Assembly (NCBI GenBank): GCA_963693305.1
Contig: OY855906.1
Coordinates: forward strand, 13,229,602 to 13,293,601
From: Meandrina meandrites
Taxonomy: Eukaryota > Cnidaria > Anthozoa > Scleractinia > Meandrinidae
Length of the DNA: 64,000 bases
Direction of reading: 5' to 3'
The notes below the pieces were generated by a model. The model saw nothing but the letters and a program-made list of their open reading frames with translations, did no database searches and had not been told where the DNA came from. Shown in pieces: positions 54,883 through 64,000 of this stretch (positions are counted from its first letter, which is position 1; the number at the start of each line of letters is the position of its first letter). The translations under genes and the position numbers were made by a program.

Positions 54883-57640
54883 ATGGCGGAGCTTCGATCT
54901 CAGAAAACTCGTGAAAAGCAGCTTTTTTCGTGCCTCAAGGTTAGTGTTTTGTTTCATTTGAATCGCTACGATCTATTGCGTGTACCCAGAGTGCTACTGG
55001 TTCTAATATTCGTTTCAGTTAAATAATTCAGATGCCATTACAATTGAAAATGGAGTATGGTTGAGTGAGCCCAAACAATTTTGTGGTAAGTGAGCTTTGT
55101 TTGACCTTCTTTTCGCCAGTTGACTTAAGAAATTTCAACATAAGACAATGTTGTACTTAAATCCATTTTGGAACCTTGAGGAACCTTGCGATTTCAAAGT
55201 TTGTTATTTTTTGCCTGCGAGGTGCGAATATGTGCGGGTAAATGCAAAATCTTCTTTTATTTTGATCACTCGCTTTCGAGCATTCGTATTTGCAGTTCCT
55301 TTGGCTCCTATTTTTATTTTTATACTGTTTTCTTGTTATAGATTAGAATAAAGATGGATGGTTCGGAGAAACGTTTATATGTTGTGACTGGCACTACGCC
55401 AAATAAACCAAGTGAAAAAAGGACTTGTGAGCAAGAACAGCAAGCTGAACAGCCCATACAACAAAGACCTGCACGTAGAACTTTGGCTTTTCAAGAGAAA
55501 GAAAGTCCTTCACAAAAGGTACATGCACTAATTACAATAAAAGTTGGATTTGAAAATAACTTAAAGTAACATACGTGTATATTTTATGTTAAAGGCAAGT
55601 CATCGATGTCTACAACAAGCTAGGCTTGTCAGACCACTAAGAAGTCAGAAGCAGCAAATTTCACCAGAAAAAAAAGCGAAAACCAGTGGCTGTACCCTGG
55701 AGTAAGAGGGAAGAGGTCGCATTGGTCCAATTCATAACATTATTCAGCGAGCTGAAGAGTGGTGAATGGCCTACATTTGGTGCCCAGCACGAGTACTGGA
55801 ACAAAGCTGCTGACTTTGTACAAGAAACTGTGGGATCAGCAGACAAGAGAACTAGTAAGACAATGTTTCCATCTCTTTCAAACAAAAAACAAAAATAAAC
55901 CTTTAATTTTGGAATGTATGGTATTAATTTGCTTATTTTTAATTTAATAGTAAAATTCACTCTTTTATCACGCTATGTGCATTTCATAAGTGATTTCCCT
56001 TATTTTAATAGCTGCACCAGTATTAGTTTTCTTGTAATAATATATAACAGAGCCTCTGAGCACTCCATTGTTTGACTTTGATTTACTTTTGTTGTTTTGA
56101 TTTGTTTTAAATCACATCTTTTGTGTGTTTTCCTTGACATTTAAAAACTTTTCTCTTAAGTATGTATTTATACCTTGTGTAGGTTGCCACATTTGACGAG
56201 TTAAAAGCGGTTAATCCAACCTGACGGTACTGGCACAAGTTAGATGTCACTGACCTTAAAGAAGGGATTATGGAGTCAATGAAAGGTGTTTGGAATGGGG
56301 ATGAAGATTTGGGCAATGGAAAATTAGAGGAATTGAGAGGGATGTATGATGGCAGAGTTAATCTGGTGGCTGGCTTGTCTAGTTGTGGGACCTGTGCTGA
56401 CTTTGAGCTGGGATTAAGATCATGGCTTGATCAGTTAAACTAGGATGTCGTGTTTCTAGATGACGGATTTAAGGAAGCTGTGGCTGAGTACCAGAAAAAG
56501 TACAACAATCCATCCACTGGAGAAGAGTCCCTGAAAAATTGTAACTGGAATGTTATAGAATTTCAGACTCTCCTTCAGCAGGCCCAGCTGATGGAACAAG
56601 CCTATGAAGCAGAGCTGTTAAATCTTGGTCCTGCCCCAGTCTGTGCAGATGTATTTAGACGTGTCAAGGGATCTCTGCGAGCAATGGCCACTCAAGCAAA
56701 AAGCTACCTTCACAACTTGTTCAAGAAGATGCAAACAGCTGCAACCCATATGTTAGTGTTGATGCTTTTGGATGAAAGAAAGCAGAAAAAACCATATGCC
56801 TTGCCAGTGAGGTATATACCATACCGCAGCTTACAGGATCAGTATGTCCGTGATTTCACCAAAGATGTCAAACAGCATATGACAGAGAGAAGAATGACTA
56901 TTGTAGGTAAGAGATGTCTTAGTTAAAAAAGCAAGAAATAATTATCAGCTACCTTGCCAGACTGAGCATAATAGGAAAGGGAACATTTTTTCCTAGAAGA
57001 AATTAAGTACCCTCCATATTCCATGGGAACTATTTGAAGTCAGGCCTTATAAAAATTCAGGCCTATTATGCATGCATGATAACTTTTGTTATTGTGGCGA
57101 TTTTAATTACTTGCCAGGGTTAACTGTTTTCCTTGAACTGTTAATATTTCTTTCTCAAAAGGTGTCATAAGTTATTTGGTGCCATCTAACTTGTTCTTTA
57201 TTATTAATTTCAGGCACTACTACAGATGGTGAGTTTTGTTCCCTAAGGTCCCGCGGCGAAACAAGGTAAAGGTAAAGTCTGTATACGAGCCTAGGGGCCC
57301 ATCAGGCCGGAGCTTATCCCGGTTTCCGTAGCATGAAGCGACTAGGAGTATTGCTACTCCCCCCTGGATGGAATGCTAGTCCATCGCAGGGCTACCCCCA
57401 GCAGTAAATTCGCCGGTACCCATTTATACACCTGGGTAGAGAGAGGCACTATGAGAGTAAAGTATCTTGCCCAAGAACACAACGCAGTGCCCCGGCCAGG
57501 GCTTGAACCCGGACCGCCCGATCCGGAGTCCAGCGCACTAACCATTAGGCCACCGCGCCTCCCACAAAACAAGGGCAATCCATATTTGGCAGCTTATACA
57601 CGATGCAAAAGACAGTGTAAGAAGAAAAAGCAAGGCTACT
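54883..57640 (+). pseudogene. Myb/SANT-like transposon gene, multi-exon, interrupted by a SINE
   Basis: Exon 1 54883-54939 (MAELRSQKTREKQLFSCLK before GTTAGT), exon 2 55019-55085 (LNNSDAITIENGVWLSEPKQ before GTAAGT). A further exon at 55354-55518 is Gln/Glu-rich (EQEQQAEQPIQQRPARR). The next reads VPWSKREEVALVQFITLF, WPTFGAQHEYWNKAADFV and GSADKRT, a Myb/SANT-like DNA-binding helix trio. 56183-56911: VATFDELKAVNPT-stop, GLSSCGTCADFELG, VVFLDDGFKEAVAEYQKK, LPVRYIPYRSLQDQYVRDFT and ERRMTIVG before GTAAGA. After TTTCAG at about 57214: GTTTDGEFCSLRSRGETR, where a SINE is inserted, then AIHIWQLIHDAKDSVRRKSK. 'GTTTDG' resembles a first catalytic Asp. Two stops and one or more frameshifts. Transposon family not identified. 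Confidence 0.55.
57267..57566 (-). mobile_element. tRNA-derived SINE (about 300 bp)
   Basis: On the minus strand the 5' head reads GGTGGCCTAATGGTTAGTGCG (A-box-like) and GGTTCAAGCCC at about 57510-57500 (B box). A body with GTATAAATGGGTACCGGCGAA follows, and the 3' tail is (CTTTAC)n at 57278-57267. Flanked by AAACAAGG at 57259-57266 and 57567-57574. These are the structural marks of a pol III SINE inserted by LINE machinery. Confidence 0.9.
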
Positions 57641-57689
57641 TTCTCAAAATGCTGATTGCTATTGACTGTAAGTGATAAGAATACATGAA

Positions 57690-60130
57690 TTCCTTTTTCA
57701 AGTTACAAAGTTCAGTATATACCATTATTTTTGTCAGAAAATTACTTTACATTTCTTTATCTTGATTCAAATTAATGGTCAATAACACTGAAGGTAGTTT
57801 AACATGCAAGCCAATCGCAGAGGGAGTGTATTATTGTTGCCAGCATCAGGCTTTTAGCCAGGATTTAAAAAGTGGGAGTCCAAAAATTTTTATATTAGGC
57901 CTGACTTTGTCCCCAGAGGACACACATACACAAGGTCCAGTTTCTAATTAACCATATCAGTAACAAATTTTAAGGATAACAAAGTCTTAAAGAACCTCTT
58001 TTTAGTGAAACCCTGAAAGGGATATTCAATCAGCTTTACGAGCAGTTGGGGAACAGCAAGAAAGTACTCATCTAATTGCATGTCACTGATGTGCAAGTGG
58101 GACATTACTGTTCCATACAGGTGTCCAGATACAATTTTAATTTGCGTGTGAGTTACGTGAAAAATAACTGTGAAGAACCAATCAAAATCTAAATTTGTTA
58201 AAGATATGATTAGGGTGTTGATGGCTCCCTGTTGCTTGTTTTCAAGTGCTTGCAAAGTCACTGTCATGTTTGTCTTTGCATCATGCTATAAAACACACAC
58301 TCACGTTTACAATTTGAAAAACTTTTACCAAATAATCAAATTTGTTTTGAGAAAAAAATTTATGGTGACTCAAAAGAAAAAGAAAATAAATTAGAAGAAG
58401 GAAAACAAGGCCGAGACTGCCAGAGTTCCACCTGTTACTTGATTACATGTCGCCAGTTACTCTGGTCATAGCAAACACCTCACAACAAACAAGCTAACTT
58501 GTCACAGCCACCTACTCTTCCAGTTGGTGATGCCAGCTTCAAAACATTTTGAAATCCCTGAGGGGCAGAGGGAGAAACAAAAAAAATTTCAGGTATTTTG
58601 TGCTGTTTAACTAATAACTATGCCATAATAAGAATGCAAGCTCTTGTTTTTTTTGTTGTATATTTTTTCGCTATACTGATGGACAGACAGGGGAAGAGAC
58701 AACAGACGGGCAGGCAGGCAGCCAATAGTCAAAAGGAGGTTGCAAACCCACAAATACCAGGACTTAAAGTGATCTCAAGAATGACAGTGAGTTCACAGAG
58801 TACAGCTTAAGTATGGAAAAGGAAACTGAAAGGTGGAGATTCAAGCATTCCAGAATGCAACAGACAGTCCACTTTCCTAGTAAGTACCAGAACACTTTTG
58901 AGACCACGAGTCGGATCAACAACAAATTTCAGGCAGACCTTTTTGTTTGTTAATATAATCAAATGCTCAGGGCTATTTAAACATCACATTATTCACACCT
59001 AAAGCATTGGACTGTTTGGTAAAATATTTACCTTTCACACAACAAACCTAAGGTACTTTTTTCACAAAGCCATACAACAACAACAAAATGGATCTAGAGA
59101 AACACCAAGTCTGATTCATCGCATTCCGAATAATGTGAATGGTGGCTCATACATCTTCCAGCAACATGTTGCTCAGACAAGAATCTTCCCAAGTTCCTCA
59201 AAGACCATTCAGACAAACTAGTATTCCCAAACTATTGTGAAATTTGTCCAGAAGATAGTGGATTCATTTTAGAACCACTGAAAAAGATTTCTTCCTAATT
59301 AATCATTTCATTACATTATATGTATTTTAATAAATTACAGCATTAATATTCAATTATCTTTTTGATGTATTCTCTTTTTAAGTGATGGCGTCATTTTTGA
59401 CATTATCTGTTAATGTTGTAAAGCACAGAGCGATGGAATTTTTGTTGTTCTGGTGTTACGGTGTAATGATTACTCCATGAGGACCAGAGAGCACTGGGAA
59501 CTAGGGGCATGGTTCTTCATCCCTTTGAGATGCCATTGTCGTTTTGGTGAAGTAGGATATTTTTTGCAGCTTGTATCATTACCAGCAAACTGTGTTTGGT
59601 TTCTAGCTGTTTCCTTCAGATTTCGGGTCTGGAGTGAGTGTTGCACTTTATCAGTTATTAGTTATAGCTTAGCAGAAAGTTGACAAGTGATGCCTGTTGA
59701 GACTGCAAAAGAAGGCAACCGATTAGCAGTTTGAAACATGTGTTCAAAAGGTGAGCCCTCTGGAATTTTTGTTTTTCTCACTGTGCATTCATACCATAGA
59801 TCACAGTGTCTTTTGTAAATGATGCAATACAGAGAGGCTGTAGGTGTACGTGATATTCATTTGAAAGCCATTATTTCTCAAATTGGGCGAGATTCTAGTT
59901 CACACACTAATGAATCACTGTCAAGTACAGAATTAAATATAATTTAAGCTAAGTTAAAAGCGAAACAATGCTGGTCAGCAGTCATCCCCTTTCCTGGACA
60001 TGCGCAGTGGTTCGGGGTCTGCTGGGGGTTGTGTGGTTTTACAGCTCGGCTTTTGAGGTCAAATCATTCTCACATGCAATTTTGCCGTTTCAACTGTGCT
60101 TGGCAACTTAGCTGTCTCTTTCCTTCGCTT
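57690..60130. other. Long stretch without supported genes
   Basis: Small ORFs at 57944-58267 (minus), 58170-58394, 58598-58810 and 59453-59683 have no recognised motif. A diverged copy of the 50.5-kb repeat is at 58080-58265. GGCAGGCAGGCAG at about 58710 is a short microsatellite. Confidence 0.45.
58080..58265 (+). repeat. Dispersed repeat, copy 2
   Basis: Same orientation as 50522-50715; see that entry for the shared phrases. Confidence 0.6.
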
Positions 60131-60141
60131 GATTTCCTACG

Positions 60142-60905
60142 ATGGGTTTTTGTGGGATGAATAATAGCCTACAAACTGCTCTGCTTTACCCCACCACTTC
60201 GGCTGGGGGAGAGGCTTCATTGCAAAATGCCACATCTTTGGCTGATGAGAACGATTTGGTTCCCTCTTCACGTCAAGTTTCGCAAGCTGTTCTTCAACCA
60301 ACCGGGCTGGCAACCGGTGGAGTTTCGCCTGAATTGGTGGCGCTGATTTTGCAGACAGTGCAAGCCGTGGAAAGAGCGTCTTCGAGTGCTGCTCCAATTG
60401 CTGTGTCTTTGCCAAGTTCCTCAGCAGTGATCCCTTCTACTGCTACTGTTCGGTGGGTGTTCCTGCTTTGTTCCCTTCGCTCGCCAGTTCTGCCGAAAGT
60501 TTGTTGACCTCAGGGTTAGGATTCAACATACAGGCAGTACAAGGTAGGCCAAGCCATTCACTAGTTGTGCCATCCTTTGTATCAACATTTGTGCCACCTT
60601 CCAAGTCATCTTTTGTTCCTAGTGCTAACGCCACAAATGTAGGCTCCTCGCAGAGCAGGGCGATTCATGATATCGCCACTCGTCCTGTCGGTCAGCCCAC
60701 ATCGCTGTTAGATCAGCCGTTCATCGTGGGTCCTGGTTTTTCGTGGCAGGCAAGTACGTGGACCTGAGCGATTTACTGGCAGCGAACTTGCAATTGCAGC
60801 AAAAGGATTCTGAGCCACACCTTCTCTTCGATGGGCACCTTGTTCTTACCTCGCAACCGAAAAAACAGCGTGGTAAGATCGAGGACATTGCCGCTTGGTT
60901 GCATC
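60142..60905 (+). pseudogene. DIRS-type retrotransposon ORF1 fragment
   Basis: From the ATG at about 60157 (MNNSLQTALLYPTTSAGG), then GVSPELVALILQTVQAVERA, LPSSSAVIPSTA. After a frameshift near 60450: SLASSAESLLTSGLGFNIQA, HSLVVPSFVSTFVPPSKSSF and LLDQPFIVGPGF. After a second shift with a small deletion at about 60745: AGKYVDLSDLLAANLQLQQK, LLFDGHLVLTSQPKKQRG and KIEDIAAWL. The order 'VVPSFVSTF-x(n)-QPFVVGPGF-(SPVPAKxVxQI)-AGKYVDLSDLL-IEDIxTWLEAF' is that of cnidarian DIRS-like ORF1 as I recall it; the SPVPAK segment is deleted here. Homology ends abruptly at about 60905, just before the second nuclease gene, which probably marks an insertion boundary. Confidence 0.75.
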
Positions 60906-61115
60906 ACATCTTGTCGTCGGCTGGTATCCATGGCAACTTCTCTAGCCAAAAGGTAGTGCAAAAATTCTTCAGCAAAAATGGACCGATGTTCGCAGAATGT
61001 CCATCCAAGTAGCAATACACAACTTTCATAATGGCAGACGTAGCGCGGGGTCTGGGATAATAGCATGAAAGCGAGGTCAGAGAGGCCTCAAAGCGCAGCG
61101 TCTGTTTACTGCAGT

Positions 61116-63124
61116 ATGGCGTCCTCTTCGAATGGCTCTTCAAATGCGATATTGCTCACGGAAGATGACATTCCAGGTGCTTCTCTCCTCAGTCGAAAGC
61201 CTGAAGAGCGTTAAGACCGCAGAACTCCAATTGTGGCTTAAGTGCTGTGGTGATTCGTGCAAAGGTCTGAAAACGAAAGCAGAGCTTGTGAAACGAGTGC
61301 ATGAGTACATCACAATGGGTAAAGACAAAGATGTTGTTGACCCGTATCCTGATAAGATTTACAGTCACAGAAAAGAACGAGCAAGTGCCACTACTAATAT
61401 TACGAGCGAGGATCATGTTTCAGTGCAATTTCCTGTCGATGGTTGGAGTACTTCGCTGGAAAAGAGGCCCATGTTTACAAGACTCGAAATGAACCACCAT
61501 ATTATGAAGTCTGGAAAATCCACCGCTGACAAAGAACACCACACCGTCCCAACAGCCTTGATAAAGGCAAAACGGTTCCTGGATGACGAATATCTCGAGG
61601 ATGTTCAGTGTGCAAGCGATCAGAGGTATTTTTTTTGCTAAAAGCAAGTGCTGCCACAGCTTTAGAAAGCATGACCAGCCACATACTTTACAGATTGCCC
61701 TATGCATCTTATCTGGCGAAGTAAGGAGTGCATGTTGTTCTTGTGTAGCAGGCAAGGTGGTCCGATTTTGTAATCATGTGTTGGCGTTAATGTTTAAATT
61801 GTGCAAGTTCTCGTTGTTTAACTGTTCTACCACAAAAGATCTGTCTGGAGAGGACGATGAAAATGTGCCTTTGGCCTGCACATCGCAATTGCAGCAATGG
61901 CACAAGAAAGGTGGGGGCGCAAACATTGCCCCACAGCCAGTAATGGAAGTACAAGTAAACAAAATCAAAGATGACGGTACAAGCTCACGATCAGGTTTAA
62001 AGTGCCTCTTGTATGATGCATGAAAGGAAACTGTGCACGACAAAAATGCAGAACAGGTCCTTAAAAATGCACCGAGGAACATTGGTCCCAATATGGGTCT
62101 GTCACAAATGACGGGTGTGGAAACAGAAGATATTGACTTCAGGGACACCAAATTTGGCCAATGTCAGGTTGGATCATATTTGTACTACCAAGTTGCAGTC
62201 ACTGAGTCAAACTTTAAAGCCTCTGCATCAACTGATTGCATACCCATACTGCAAGCCCCAAATAAAGAAGGCTTGAACTTCCCACGCTTCCCCTTAAGGA
62301 ACACTGAAAACATGGTAATTCCTGAAAACCTGTCAGAACAGGAAATACAGCTAATTGATACACTGAGGCTGGATGAAGAGCAAATTAATTCAACTGAAAA
62401 GTAAACAAGAAAACAAGCAGAGTGCACCAAATGGAGAGATGAGCGGTCTTACCGCTCTACTGCCTCTAATTTTCATCTTATTTCAAAACGGCAGCGAAAT
62501 CATGAAAACTTTGCTGATACACTTTTGAACCCCAAGCCAGTGACATCTAGATATCTGGAGCATGGGAAAAAGTACGAACCAGTAGCTCTGGTGGAATATG
62601 AAAAATTTATTAGCAGCAGGAGAACACCAGTTAAGGTTTTGCCCTGTGGATTTGTTGTCTCTCAGGGCATTCCAATAATTGGAGCAACTCCAGATGCACG
62701 AGTCATTGACTTTGGATGGGTGGATCATTTTGGTCTTGCCGAAGTAAAATGCCCCTACACAAAACACCAGGTGACTCCCTTGGATGCTTGCTCTGATCCA
62801 AAGTTTTTCATGGAGAAAACAACAGACACTGAATGTACATTAAAAGAAGACCACCCTTATTATGCACAGGTACAGGGACAAATGGCAGCAACTGGAGCGC
62901 AATGGTGTGATGTCATAGTTTACACTAGCAAGGGCCTTTATGTCCAACGAATACCATTTGACCCCATGTTTTGGGGAAACCTTAAACAAAAGTTGTTGTG
63001 TTACTATTTCTCACATTTTATCAAATTTGCATCTGCAAAACTGCATGATGGAAATGGTCAGGTAGTCAGTCCTAACAGTTGTATGGTGTTACAAAATGTA
63101 ACTGCAACTACAAGTGCAACTTGA
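61116..63124 (+). pseudogene. SAP-SWIM-YqaJ nuclease gene, copy 2 (few disabling changes)
   Basis: The ATG at 61116 starts MASSSNGSSNAILLTEDDIP, then a frameshift near 61208, then a SAP motif (KTAELQLWLKCCGDSCKGLK, TKAELVKRVHEYI), FPVDGWSTSLEKRPMFT, and a shift at about 61638 into a SWIM site (CCHSFRKH... CVAGKVVRFCNHVLAL). A TGA at 62022 and a TAA at 62402 interrupt a linker. The YqaJ domain is intact at 62525-63124: HGKKYEPVALVEYEKFI, GATPDARVIDF (Asp), FGLAEVKCPYTKHQVTPL (E-x-K), YYAQVQGQMAATGA (Gln) and DVIVYTSKGLYVQRIPF. These are the PD-(D/E)xK residues of lambda-exonuclease-like enzymes. Compared with copy 1 the order is identical but sequence identity is moderate, so the copies come from different subfamilies. 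No partner transposase is seen next to it. Confidence 0.87.
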
Positions 63125-63268
63125 TGTCAGATTCTCAGTGGATGCAGTTTACAAACTCTCAGTAACCATTCTGTCTTTGTTATTAAATTATCATAGAAAG
63201 TGTGTCATTCCAGAAAATATTCATGCCTCTCATATGAACTTCGTATGGCAGAATCCTGATCTCTCAAA

Positions 63269-63410
63269 CAGTAGAATATCGATGTTTGGAACTTGCAATA
63301 ACTCAAACTGCAAGTTGTTTCCTTTCTTAGTCGAACACTACATTTTCACCTTTGATTTCTCGAACCAATTTTCAATTCCCTAGGAGGTTTCAAAAATCGG
63401 GATTCCACTG
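63269..63410. mobile_element. Pogo-type MITE (about 140 bp)
   Basis: CAGTAGAATATCGATGTTTGGAAC at the left matches the reverse of the right end (CAGTGGAATCCCGATTTTTGAAAC). The right flank is TA, the left AA. Confidence 0.5.
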
Positions 63411-64000
63411 TAATATATACTGGGGTATTTTGTAAATTTACTGCCGGGCAAAAGAGAGTATTACGAAATCAGTTGATGTATTAAGGTGGTACCCTGGAGT
63501 TTGACAGGTCCGTTTTGGATGGAAATTTCTCAAAACAAAGAGAAGTGGTTGAAATAAAAACATATCAGGTCAAGACAACGTAAGTTAAGCTTCGAAAAAA
63601 TTGATGTTTGAGGTGACAATTTTCACACCTCAGGTGACAAACCCCATTTGAATTGCGGGCTCAAAATTTAGAAATTTTCGTTTTACGGCTTTATTTTCAA
63701 AAGCTGGTCAAAATGAAATGTAGGAGTCTATTCCTATACAGAAAAGGGAAAATCCTGCAGGAGCCCGGAGCGGAATGCCACTTCTTTCCTCAGATATCGA
63801 GTTTTAGAGTAAAAAACACGTGCTGATAATTTACGCGGCGCTTACATCGCAAAGAAAACTCCTTTTGCTCCGGGCTCCAGTGAAAAGTTTCTCTTACACC
63901 ATAACAACAAACCACGCAAATTTCATCCAGATACGATAAATCTACAACTATATTCTTAAAATACCTTTCAGTGCGGTCTGTGTAGGTCCTTAAATTGTGG
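63411..64000. other. Window end, possibly an element start
   Basis: TTAAGGTGGTACCCTGG at 63481 looks like the tip of a TTAA-targeting repeat whose other end would lie outside. An inverted pair GAGCCCGGAGC / GCTCCGGGCTC lies at about 63754 and 63870. No ORF. Confidence 0.3.

Noticed and set aside
57354..57578. ORFs and a possible tRNA gene in the SINE
   Set aside because: A and B boxes belong to a SINE head; no tRNA cloverleaf 3' half, and target duplications flank the unit.

Overview
This is eukaryotic, animal-type DNA: no operons or ribosome binding sites, AT-rich non-coding sequence, GT-AG introns of roughly 80 bp to a few hundred bp inside recognisable genes, many microsatellites and homopolymer runs, and a very high load of decayed transposable elements. 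The families present (BEL/Pao, tyrosine-recombinase DIRS/Ngaro-type retroelements, pogo/Tigger, PIF/Harbinger, ISL2EU-like elements with a YqaJ nuclease, Mutator-like, CR1/L2-like LINE, tRNA-derived SINE) together with a GGGTATAAA-type minisatellite suggest a cnidarian, probably a stony coral. That assignment is an inference. I see no clear single-copy host gene; almost every coding stretch that can be read belongs to, or travels with, a mobile element.

Layout. 0-12 kb: relics of a P-element/THAP-like transposase, a Mutator (FLYWCH-type) transposase, a Tigger transposase, a 45-bp-unit Ser/Thr repeat ORF, a DIRS-type reverse transcriptase, an SGNH-hydrolase-like ORF, a 27-bp minisatellite and the 3' end of a BEL/Pao polyprotein. 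12-19 kb: an ISL2EU-like N-terminal fragment, unassigned exons running into a 48-bp minisatellite, a tyrosine-recombinase retroelement 3' end with split direct repeats and a long hairpin, and BEL/Pao gag. 19.5-22.8 kb: a structurally complete 3.3-kb Tigger element flanked by TA that carries both a transposase and, divergently, a spliced HIRAN-domain gene. 23.5-28.7 kb: remains of another DDE transposase and a Ulp1-like protease gene.

28.9-37 kb: a two-exon gene whose small intron was invaded by a 6.5-kb element with TTAA target duplication and terminal inverted repeats of about 560 bp, followed by a Harbinger-derived MITE. 37.4-44.3 kb: a Mutator-like transposase relic interrupted exactly in frame by a 5.6-kb element with CAC-type inverted termini that carries two genes on opposite strands. 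44.8-50 kb: a small TSD-flanked MITE, a 5'-truncated LINE with a (GTAT)n tail, and a gag relic. 50.9-54.1 kb: a convergent pair made of a DDE_Tnp_4 transposase and a SAP-SWIM-YqaJ nuclease. 54.9-57.6 kb: a Myb/SANT-like transposon gene with a SINE inserted into a coding exon. 60.1-63.1 kb: DIRS ORF1 broken by a second SAP-SWIM-YqaJ gene.

The main interest is nesting and cargo: several elements can be excised on paper to restore reading frames, and three elements carry accessory genes (HIRAN; SAP-SWIM-YqaJ nuclease; a small GRDKL-type protein) beside a transposase.
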